Origin: Desulfocicer vacuolatum DSM 3385
GTDB lineage: Bacteria > Desulfobacterota > Desulfobacteria > Desulfobacterales > Desulfobacteraceae
NCBI RefSeq assembly: GCF_900176365.1
Contig: NZ_FWXY01000011.1
Coordinates: 1-64,000 of the forward strand
Reading direction: 5' to 3'
DNA length: 64,000 nt
The notes under the pieces were generated by a model. That model did no database searches. It worked only from the letters and a program-made list of their open reading frames with translations, and was not told where the DNA came from. Numbering within the stretch: the first letter of the stretch is position 1; the number at the start of each line of letters is the position of its first letter. A program made the position numbers and the translations under genes. Below are positions 1 to 6,959 of this stretch, piece after piece.

Positions 1-2
1 AA

Positions 3-560
3 TCCCATAAAGATTTTGATTTGCTACAGGCTGAGGGAAAACATTTTGTATGCCGAATCAAAATCAAAACTACGCGAACTATCATCAAACAGAACTTTGT
101 GCCGGAGGACACTCATATTTTTTATGATGCAGAAGTCCTACTTGGAACTCCAGGGGTAAATCAATCAGAGACACCAGTCCGAGTCGTTGGATATAAAATT
201 GCAGGCTCAACATTTTACGTGGCAACTGATCGACATGATCTGACTGCCGAGCAAGTGGCAAAAATCTACAAGCTCAGGTGGGACATTGAGTCTTTTTTCA
301 AATGGTGGAAAAAACATCTCAAAGTGTATCACTTAATTGCTCGCAGTGAGTATGGAGTCATGGTACAAATCCTTGGTGGGCTTATTTCATATCTACTCAT
401 GGCCATATATTGTCATGATAAATTCAATGAAAAAGTTTCCATCAAAAGAATCCGCCAACTGAGAAATGATATACAAAATGAGCTCAGATACCCTTTATCA
501 GGCGATAGGGCTGTCAAAAAAAGGACCAAAAAAAAGAAAAAGAAGTCTGCAAAAACCTAA
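3..560 (+). CDS. IS4-family transposase, C-terminal part (runs in from the window edge)
   Basis: The frame is open from the window edge, so only the C-terminal part of a DDE transposase is seen. The IS4 signature Y-x2-R-x3-E-x6-K is complete: counted from the TTG codon at 21 it is Y83, R86, E90 and K97 in KIYKLRWDIESFFKWWKK. The E is the third catalytic acidic residue of the DDE triad. The tail is extremely lysine-rich. The stop at 558-560 lies only about 20-40 bp from sequence matching the interior of a dsrP gene, so the insertion sequence probably ends just after its own stop codon. The left end and the first two catalytic aspartates lie outside the window. Transposase identity is secure; whether the element is intact cannot be judged. 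Confidence 0.88.
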   Translation, partial: SHKDFDLLQAEGKHFVCRIKIKTTRTIIKQNFVPEDTHIFYDAEVLLGTPGVNQSETPVRVVGYKIAGSTFYVATDRHDLTAEQVAKIYKLRWDIESFFKWWKKHLKVYHLIARSEYGVMVQILGGLISYLLMAIYCHDKFNEKVSIKRIRQLRNDIQNELRYPLSGDRAVKKRTKKKKKKSAKT

Positions 561-599
561 CCGGACATCACTGATTCGGAGCAGCTAAAATACGGATTA

Positions 600-1658
600 A
601 TGCTTACAGGACAGAGCAGAGACGTATCCTGGGGATTTTATACGGCACAGATGACTTATCTTGTGGGGGTAGCTGCAGGTGGGGTTATGCTTGTATTACC
701 TTATTATCTGCACAATTATAAAGCATTTGGAAAAATTACAATTTTGGGAGAATTTCTGGCCGTGGCATCCATCGTCATGTGTCTTTTATACCTTCTGGTT
801 CATCTGGGGCAGCCCATGCGGGCTTTAAACGTATTTTTACATCCAACTCCGTGGTCCATGCTTTTTTGGGATGGCAATGTTTTGTTCGGATACCTTGTTT
901 TAAACATTATTATTGGATGGAATGTACTTGACGCAGAACGCAACGATATTTCTCCACCCCCATGGATCAAACCGTTAATTTATCTGTCCATTCCCATGGC
1001 GTTTTCCATTCATACCGTTACAGCCTTTATCTATTGCGGGCTTCCGGGTAGAGGATTTTGGCTGACGGCTGTTCTGGCCCCAAGATTTCTGGCATCTGCT
1101 TTTGCAGCTGGCCCTGCCATTTTAATTTTGTTATGCATGTTCATTAAGAAAATGACGACATTTGATCCCGGCAAAGAAGCTATCCAAACCCTTGCCGTTA
1201 TTGTAGGATATAGCCTGTTGGCCAATGTTTTTTTTCTTATGTGTGAGGTGTTTGTGGTCTTTTATTCGGGGATTCCATCTCATATGGATCACCTTAAATA
1301 CCTTTATACGGGATTGCATGGCCATGGCCCTCTGGTGCCCTGGATGTGGACATCCATTTTGTGTATGCTTATTGCCATCGTTCTTCTGGTTATACCATCC
1401 ACAAGAAAAAACAGTCGAGTTTTGTTTCTTTCCTGTATTCTTGTTTTTGCGGGAACCTGGATTGATAAAGGCCTTGGTATGATTGTGGGCGGTTTTGTAC
1501 CCTCCTCACTGCATCATATCACAGCGTATGTCCCCAGCATACATGAATTAATTATCTCAGGAGGTGTGACAGCCATTGGGCTTTTAATTTTAACAATTTT
1601 GTTTAAAATTGCCATTAGCATCAAGGTGTACAATAAGCCGTCGAATGTACAAAAATAG
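600..1658 (+). pseudogene. dsrP: DsrP/NrfD-like polytopic membrane subunit, apparently 5'-truncated by the IS4 element
   Basis: The 352-residue product is strongly hydrophobic, with about nine membrane segments, and resembles DsrP. DsrP is the quinone-interacting NrfD/PsrC-type subunit of the DsrMKJOP complex that feeds electrons to sulfite reduction. The stretches HLGQPMRALNVFLHPTPWS and GTWIDKGLGMIVGGFVPSS are typical. Full-length DsrP, as I recall the family, carries roughly 40 more N-terminal residues including a first membrane helix before the segment aligned with LTGQSRDVSWGFY. Here that region is replaced by the transposase end, and codons upstream of the ATG (EQLKYGL) look like residual dsrP sequence. 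No ribosome binding site precedes ATG 600. The C terminus is intact. I infer a truncated, probably non-functional copy; a genuinely shorter NrfD paralog is the alternative. Confidence 0.65.
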
Positions 1659-1770
1659 GATCAGATTATCTTAATGGGTGTATATACAGATAAAATTTCA
1701 ATAGCAAATTGTTATATATTCGGAACGCTGAATGGGTGCCAAATATAAATATGTTTATCCACTTATGAGT

Positions 1771-1792
1771 ATAAAACCAATTAAAAATTGGT
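1771..1792 (-). terminator. Candidate terminator downstream of the RiPP locus
   Basis: A perfect 7-bp inverted repeat, ACCAATT (1776-1782) and AATTGGT (1786-1792), with a 3-nt loop, is followed on the minus strand by TTTTAT. It lies just beyond the last gene of the minus-strand peptide-modification cluster. The stem is A/T rich and the T-run is short, so it would be a weak terminator. Confidence 0.45.
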
Positions 1793-1805
1793 AGTTTGAA
1801 ATATA

Positions 1806-3677
1806 TTAAGCCATTATCAAGGTTCTTGTTGGTAGAGAAAGGTATTGATCATTTTCAATTATTATAAGACCATTTTTTTTTAAAGTTTCAAATTCATTAT
1901 AGATTTGAAGCGTGTTTAGTTCAGGGCATTTGAGTTTGAAAAGATCATAAATTGTTGATATTTTACAAATCGAATCGCCGTAAAGAATAATTTCTTTTTG
2001 GATTTGGTTGAGAAAGTATTTCAAATTTTCACCACAGCGATTATCGTGGATCAATAGAAAATCTTTACCAAGTTTCATTTCAAGGACAGGCTTTGTTTCA
2101 ATGTTATGGTGAAGCTCTGCCCACAAATTTATCGCATCATGTAAATCCTTGGTGTATTCCATGGCATCTTTTGTGCTTGAAGCGTAAAAGTTAAAATAGT
2201 AAAACAGGTCGGGTTCCAGCATGTCAAGGGGATAAACATATTGATAATTTTCACGGATATAGGTTTCTGTTATTCCGAATTTATCCGGTTCTGTGAACAT
2301 GGGACTAAAGCGATGCAGCTCAATGAATTGCATTCTGAGCGGTGGGTCCAGATGGACTATGAATGGTACAAGAGCTGCCATTTTGGAATAATCGAGAGGT
2401 GTTTCCCCAGGCATGCCCCACAGAATCATATAACTCACCTTTATTCCCGCTTCACGACACCATTTTAAAAGTTGTATGTTTTTCAGATATTTAACTCCCT
2501 TTTGCATCAGTTTCAGTATATTGTCTGAAAAACTCTCTATTCCGGCATGGACGTAGACTACTTTGCCTCTTTTCAGTGCCATGACGTTTTTTTTGCTGAT
2601 ATCAGGTCTAATTTGATACCAAAGAGAATAATCCACATTCGTTTGGGCAATGGTTGGAAATAATATATCAAAATGTGAGTTGTTTATGTTGTTGTCACAT
2701 GCTGAAAAATCGAGATTAACATAGGCCGTTGACAACGATTCCAATTCCGCAGTAACGCGAAGGGGGGATTTAAGTCTGTATTGCCTGGCCAGACCGTTGA
2801 ATCCACAAAAAGAACAATTTTTTTTTTCCGCCCACCAACAGCCACGAGAACTCTCATAGGGCAGCGGCCGCATGGTTGGTAAATGGACACCCTCTCCATT
2901 CATGGCATTGCGTTGTTCAAAAAAATCACTGAAATCCGGCGTTGGGAGATCGTCTAATCTCTGGGTTACCGGAACGCGGTCCGGGCCTTTAACAAGGCCA
3001 TTTTTGTATTGAGTCAATCCCGGTATTTTCATATCTGTTTTATTCTGGAGGATTCCATCCACTATATCTGCAATAATTTCATCTGCTTCGCCAATGAATA
3101 TATGGTCTATGATATCCGGGTATTTTTGATGATGTGCGATGCCCATCTTTCCTGCCAGGCTCGGTCCGCCAAAAATGGTTTTGATTTCAGGTTGTATTTT
3201 TTTGATTCCTTTTGCCAGGGCCATACTTGCCAATACTTGATTATAGGTGCATGAAAAACCAATGGCAGGAATCTCTTTTTCCGTTATCAGGAGGGCCAGA
3301 GCGTTAATGAATTCAGGTATGTCAACATCTCGAATCCGGGAAAGGAATTCAACATAGTTTTTCCCCAGTTTGTGTTCAATGTGCTGCTGCCCAAGGGCTT
3401 GCAGGAAGTGATCAGATTTAATGCGCTCTTTGCCGTGGATATAGCATGAAAACAAGTGGTCAGATAGCTCAAAAAGGGAATGATCGTTTGAGAGGGAGTA
3501 GTATAATACAGGATCGACAGCATGATAAAATTGAAAATTCGGATAAATAATTTGTGAGCGATATCCAGAATTTTTCAGGATGCTTTGCAATAAAGAGGGG
3601 CCCAGAACGGGCGTATCCGGATATGCCCACGGCATTACTGCAAAAATGAAGTCTCCATTTTTTATTGACAGATTCAT
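1806..3677 (-). CDS. B12-binding radical SAM enzyme, RiPP maturation radical SAM protein 1 type
   Basis: This 623-residue protein has an N-terminal cobalamin-binding-like Rossmann region (about 10-215, ending in IFGGPSLAG and HIFIGEADEI) and a radical SAM domain. The domain opens with ESSRGCWWAEKKNCSFCGFNG, whose cysteines C280, C288 and C291 have C-x7-C-x2-C spacing. This spacing and the SRGCWW signature are those of RiPP maturation radical SAM protein 1 enzymes (TIGR03975 type), B12-dependent radical SAM proteins found beside ribosomal peptide precursors. Relatives such as PoyB/PoyC methylate unactivated carbons. It is the last gene of a minus-strand cluster, 127 bp after the second precursor, with its own ribosome binding site (AGGGAGATCC before ATG 3677). 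I infer that it modifies one or both neighbouring precursors, perhaps by C-methylation; the chemistry is not shown by sequence. Confidence 0.85.
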   Translation of the reverse strand: MNLSIKNGDFIFAVMPWAYPDTPVLGPSLLQSILKNSGYRSQIIYPNFQFYHAVDPVLYYSLSNDHSLFELSDHLFSCYIHGKERIKSDHFLQALGQQHIEHKLGKNYVEFLSRIRDVDIPEFINALALLITEKEIPAIGFSCTYNQVLASMALAKGIKKIQPEIKTIFGGPSLAGKMGIAHHQKYPDIIDHIFIGEADEIIADIVDGILQNKTDMKIPGLTQYKNGLVKGPDRVPVTQRLDDLPTPDFSDFFEQRNAMNGEGVHLPTMRPLPYESSRGCWWAEKKNCSFCGFNGLARQYRLKSPLRVTAELESLSTAYVNLDFSACDNNINNSHFDILFPTIAQTNVDYSLWYQIRPDISKKNVMALKRGKVVYVHAGIESFSDNILKLMQKGVKYLKNIQLLKWCREAGIKVSYMILWGMPGETPLDYSKMAALVPFIVHLDPPLRMQFIELHRFSPMFTEPDKFGITETYIRENYQYVYPLDMLEPDLFYYFNFYASSTKDAMEYTKDLHDAINLWAELHHNIETKPVLEMKLGKDFLLIHDNRCGENLKYFLNQIQKEIILYGDSICKISTIYDLFKLKCPELNTLQIYNEFETLKKNGLIIIENDQYLSLPTRTLIMA

Positions 3678-3804
3678 TGGATCTCCCTGTTTTTAAAGGT
3701 TGGAGCTGGGTCTGATGATATCTGCTGTTTTTGAATCCAAAAATTTGTCCAATGAAATGGTTATTACCGATGAAATTTGTAAAATTGTTTGCAGAAATGA
3801 TTTT

Positions 3805-4158
3805 CTACTTTACTCTGGGGGCTGAAATGAGTTCTTTGCCTTGAAATTTAAATCCCCGTTTTATAAGCTTCTGACGCGTATTCAGATCCAACGCGGAGGC
3901 ATTAGAACCACACCCTCCGCCACAGATGGCCAGCCAGGCATCCGGAGGCGTTTGTGGGTTCAATCCCAATTGTTTCATGAGTTCTGCTCGTGTCCTTAAT
4001 TTACCATTCGGCATTACAATTGTGGCTTGTCGATTTATTCGCCTGATTTTTGTCTGCGCCAAACTTTCAATTGAAAAGCCAACTCCTCCTGCAACGCCTC
4101 CCATTGCAACCACGGCAGTTTTTTTTATAAAATTTCGGCGATCCTTTTTTTGTGACAT
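3805..4158 (-). CDS. Tat-signal RiPP-type precursor, copy 2 (CGGGCG core)
   Basis: This 117-residue protein starts at ATG 4158, chosen because GGGAGGTG stands just upstream; an upstream in-frame Met at 4221 would add unrelated residues. The N terminus is a twin-arginine signal: DRRNFIKK (R7, R8), a Gly/Ala/Val-rich hydrophobic stretch to about residue 28, and a plausible signal peptidase site after SLA34. The mature part has a conserved block TPPDAWLAICGGGCGSNAS with C79 and C83, then LD, then KRGFKFQGKEL near the C terminus. The neighbouring gene at 4232-4633 encodes a clear paralog with the same block. Flanking radical SAM genes make it a likely modified precursor. I recognise no named family. 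A small exported Tat protein needing radical SAM modification is the alternative to a true RiPP. Confidence 0.75.
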   Translation of the reverse strand: MSQKKDRRNFIKKTAVVAMGGVAGGVGFSIESLAQTKIRRINRQATIVMPNGKLRTRAELMKQLGLNPQTPPDAWLAICGGGCGSNASALDLNTRQKLIKRGFKFQGKELISAPRVK

Positions 4159-4197
4159 ATTCACCTCCCATAAAAAATGGTGAAAATCTGGTTCGGG

Positions 4198-4221
4198 GTG
4201 TGGAGTCCTCTGCCTCCACAC
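4198..4221 (-). promoter_or_regulatory. Intergenic hairpin between the two precursor genes
   Basis: A perfect 8-bp inverted repeat (GTGTGGAG 4198-4205, CTCCACAC 4214-4221) with an 8-nt loop sits in the 73-nt gap between the two precursor genes. There is no T-tract on the minus strand, so it is not a standard terminator. I infer a transcript-stabilising or processing element that could set the ratio of precursors to the downstream enzyme. Confidence 0.45.
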
Positions 4222-4231
4222 GTTAAAGCCA

Positions 4232-4633
4232 TTATTTCATGGGAACGCCAATAAGCTCGTTACCTTGAAATTTAAACCCCCTTTTCATAAGCCTTTCACG
4301 AGCCCTCATATCCAGGCCCGAGGCGTTGGAGCCACATCCGCCACCGCACCCTGCCAACCATGCATCCGGCGGTGTATTGGGATTAAATCCAAGTTGCCTC
4401 AGGATTTGTTTTCGAGTTTTTAAAGAACCATCTGGCATAACCATCCTGCGCTCTCCCCCCCTTTTTAGCATTTTGACATTTTTCATATCAACAGATTTAG
4501 CGTTTGCATTGATGGTTTTTATTGTTGTTCCTGCCAAAGCTTTGGATGAGATAAGCCCAATTCCTCCAATGACGCCCACAGTTGTAGCTGCGGTGGTTTT
4601 AATGAATTCCCGGCGATTTTTCTTTTCTGTCAT
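4232..4633 (-). CDS. Tat-signal RiPP-type precursor, copy 1 (CGGGCG core)
   Basis: This 133-residue paralog of the 3805-4158 product starts at ATG 4633 behind CAGGGAGGG. It has a twin-arginine motif NRREFIKT (R7, R8), a hydrophobic stretch to about residue 30 and an ALA cleavage site at 32-34. A longer linker follows, then MPDGSLKTRKQILRQLG, then TPPDAWLAGCGGGCGSNAS (C96, C100), then LMKRGFKFQGNELIG. From MPDG to the end the two proteins are nearly co-linear, while the leaders and linkers differ. This is the pattern expected of duplicated precursors whose processed core is under selection. Its start lies 1 bp from the stop of the upstream SPASM radical SAM gene, so the pair is almost certainly co-translated. 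Tat export of folded proteins would allow cytoplasmic modification before export. Confidence 0.78.
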   Translation of the reverse strand: MTEKKNRREFIKTTAATTVGVIGGIGLISSKALAGTTIKTINANAKSVDMKNVKMLKRGGERRMVMPDGSLKTRKQILRQLGFNPNTPPDAWLAGCGGGCGSNASGLDMRARERLMKRGFKFQGNELIGVPMK

Positions 4634-4634
4634 T

Positions 4635-6116
4635 TTAATTCCCTCCCTGTTGGATTAATGTGTTGGATTGATAATCAATCCCCGCATTTTGCAGATAATC
4701 CCAACGTCTTGCCACTTCATCTGCCAATGCCAGCTCAAAAGTCCTCTGGAAATCATTACAGTAGGGTTTATTGGATGAAGATGTATTGTATTTTGCATAT
4801 TGAGCACACCCTCCACCACAAATCAAAGCAAATTCGCACTCCAGGCACTCTTCGATATCTGAAACACTCCGGTTGAACCATTTTTTTACCACCGTTTGAT
4901 TGAAAATTGGACCATCTTTCGACCGATAATGACCGATTTTGGAGTTTTCTTTACCGATGGATTCCCAGCAGACATAAATGTTCTGATCTGGAGCGAAAAT
5001 ATAATGCCCAAAATTAGCACCGCAATACGCTCCTTTCAGTGAAAATCGCTCCCCTTTTTCAAAAACAGCCGCGATGTCCTGGGCGATGTGAACAGCAGGA
5101 GCGCTTGTAAATACATTGTTGTAATTGTCGACCATCTGATCCAAATATGTTGAAATATCAGATGTTTGAAGATCTACACAAACCTTTCCACCATCATTTT
5201 TTCTGTAAAGCGTGTTGGCGTAAATGATCACTGCCTCATTATTGGTCCACCCCTCTTTTTCGAACAGACCAAGGACCGTTTTAAATTGATTAATATTCTG
5301 GGGGGATACATGGACTCTGATATCCACTTTTCCCCCCACTGCCAAGACTTTATGAATATTCTCAAAAATACGATCAAAAGAAGATGTCCCTCCGCGATGA
5401 ATTCTTGTTTTATCATGAATGTGTCGGGGACCGTCAATGGTTACCTGAACCTTCCTGAGGGTGTTCATTTTTATTACCGGTAAAAAAGAATCCAAATGAT
5501 GTCCGTTGGTTATGGCAACAAACCAATATCCCTTATCTGCTCCTAACTTAAAAATAGTATCTAAAAGTCTTTTGTTTTTAAAATCAAGAGGTTCTCCACC
5601 GTAAAGATTAATCATACCTCCTTGACTGGCTCCTGCATTTTTTTGTATGTTTTCAATGCATGAAAAAATGCGCGGAACCATTTCTGACGTCATTACCACG
5701 TTATTTTTATAATAATTAATGTTGCTTGATTTGTTATTGAGGTTTTTTTGAAGATGACGCTCAAAGCAATAGGTGCACCGGTAGTTGCAATCCATATTGG
5801 GGACAATCATGAAGTATGGGCGTTTTTTTTCCATTTCATGAAGTCCATGTCCAATTTCACTCACAAGCATTTTTTCTTCGTCATGAGTGCTTGTGGTGAG
5901 ATGGCCTCTTTCAAGTAAAATTGAAAAGGTTTCATGGGGGAGTATCTTTTTTTCAAAAAAAGCCTGGCCACGAGGTGAGTTTTTAATCATTTCTTTAAAA
6001 AAAACAGCCAGTTCTGGTTGAATAATATCCAATGCCCCTGAGTAGCCATTCATAAGAACGATGTTTTGATCTGGCAGCGGATGAGAAAGAATGGTGAAGC
6101 TACTAAGTCGAATCAT
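4635..6116 (-). CDS. Radical SAM/SPASM peptide maturase
   Basis: This 493-residue protein has a radical SAM motif DCNYRCTYCFE (C110, C114, C117; CxxxCxxC) and a C-terminal SPASM region with CLECEFALICGGGC (C424, C427, C433, C437) plus C453. Further cysteines in GAYCGANF and IYVCWES complete a set able to hold auxiliary iron-sulfur clusters. The roughly 100 residues before the first cysteine could form a leader-recognition region; I see no clear motif in it. SPASM enzymes of this size (anSME, sactisynthases, ranthipeptide synthases) modify proteins or peptides, often forming thioether crosslinks. It is the first gene of the cluster, with AGGAGGT upstream of ATG 6116, and ends 1 bp before the first precursor. 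I infer that it acts on the CGGGCG block; the product is unknown. Confidence 0.85.
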   Translation of the reverse strand: MIRLSSFTILSHPLPDQNIVLMNGYSGALDIIQPELAVFFKEMIKNSPRGQAFFEKKILPHETFSILLERGHLTTSTHDEEKMLVSEIGHGLHEMEKKRPYFMIVPNMDCNYRCTYCFERHLQKNLNNKSSNINYYKNNVVMTSEMVPRIFSCIENIQKNAGASQGGMINLYGGEPLDFKNKRLLDTIFKLGADKGYWFVAITNGHHLDSFLPVIKMNTLRKVQVTIDGPRHIHDKTRIHRGGTSSFDRIFENIHKVLAVGGKVDIRVHVSPQNINQFKTVLGLFEKEGWTNNEAVIIYANTLYRKNDGGKVCVDLQTSDISTYLDQMVDNYNNVFTSAPAVHIAQDIAAVFEKGERFSLKGAYCGANFGHYIFAPDQNIYVCWESIGKENSKIGHYRSKDGPIFNQTVVKKWFNRSVSDIEECLECEFALICGGGCAQYAKYNTSSSNKPYCNDFQRTFELALADEVARRWDYLQNAGIDYQSNTLIQQGGN

Positions 6117-6191
6117 TTGTTAAATACCTCCTTCTCATTATTAGAGGGCTTTTTTAAAAAGCGTTCCTCGTATTTTTTATAAAAGAGATAA

Positions 6192-6545
6192 ATGAAGCAA
6201 TCATCCATTGAAATTGCAAATAATTTCATGAGTGTTGGCAAACGTGATCTAAAGGTGATGGCGGTGGAAAACAAAAAACTGCTGTCGAAGAAAAAAGAAG
6301 GTTTGATCCGCAGGGATATTCAAAATAGAATGAAAGAATCATATCGTTATTCTTCATGGGAGTCAATAAAAAATTACCTCCAGACCGATACCGTGTTGGA
6401 CAGTAGCTGGCTTGGTGTATGGCGTTATTCCGCGGTTTTCCCAGCTTGCATGGATTTGGTTAATAACGTCTGTAAGGCAATTCTTACCTCGTTTTTCCCT
6501 GCATCATGGGCAGGCATCGTTATGCTCAACTTTTATATCGTTTGA
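6192..6545 (+). CDS. Hypothetical protein, divergent from the RiPP locus
   Basis: This is a 117-codon open frame with a basic N-terminal half (KKLLSKKKEGLIRRDIQNRMK) and a hydrophobic C terminus. I recognise no family. The start is preceded only by AAAAGAG, a weak ribosome binding site. It lies 75 bp upstream of, and divergent from, the peptide-modification operon, so it could share the promoter region. Composition resembles neighbouring coding DNA only loosely. It may be a degraded gene or chance. Confidence 0.3.
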   Translation: MKQSSIEIANNFMSVGKRDLKVMAVENKKLLSKKKEGLIRRDIQNRMKESYRYSSWESIKNYLQTDTVLDSSWLGVWRYSAVFPACMDLVNNVCKAILTSFFPASWAGIVMLNFYIV

Positions 6546-6705
6546 TTGTTTGAATTATTTTTATTTTTTTGTTAATATATTAAATTAATATTGATTCTTA
6601 GCCCTCTACTCTACATCGCTAATACCAGCAGATATACATCCATGTCTGACCATCAGACTCTTCATTGAAAAAAATTGAATCATTGAATCATGAATGTTTT
6701 TCATT

Positions 6706-6729
6706 TTGTATGTATAAGATTACATACAA
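6706..6729. promoter_or_regulatory. Palindromic operator-like site TTGTATGTA-N6-TACATACAA
   Basis: Perfect 9-bp arms (6706-6714 and 6721-6729) are separated by 6 nt, about 230 bp upstream of the outer-membrane gene. The left arm and spacer resemble a 14-bp palindrome at 62554-62567. Such TTGTATGTA-type palindromes are typical of regulators like the GntR family; no regulator gene is adjacent. Confidence 0.4.
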
Positions 6730-6880
6730 TTAAATTGTAAAATGGAAATGCGCATAACATTACCCATTGTTCCATCAAGGATATTTGCTTCCATCAAGGC
6801 TTGCCCGCTAATGATCAATGATTCTCTGATACCCTTTAATTAATCCCTGTCAGGGGAGGAAGTCCTTGCAAATGGCATCG

Positions 6881-6913
6881 TTACAACCGCAGACGGGAAT
6901 TTCTGGGTTGTAA
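6881..6913 (+). promoter_or_regulatory. Stem-loop in the leader of the outer-membrane operon
   Basis: TTACAACC (6881-6888) pairs with GGTTGTAA (6906-6913), and inside it CAGA (6890-6893) pairs with TCTG (6902-6905), with a one-base bulge and an 8-nt loop. It ends 46 bp before the start codon. No known riboswitch consensus was recognised. It could be an RNA leader element or a weak attenuator, as a loose T-rich stretch follows. Confidence 0.4.
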
Positions 6914-6959
6914 GTTATTATTCTCATTTTTTACATCATAAATCAGGGGGGCGAAATTC

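Larger units (their letters stand above)
6546..6959. other. Non-coding leader region upstream of the outer-membrane operon
   Basis: This A/T-rich stretch has no convincing gene. It holds a 9-bp inverted repeat at 6706-6729 and a long stem-loop at 6881-6913, both listed separately; the stem-loop lies within 50 bp of the barrel-protein start. Confidence 0.6.
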
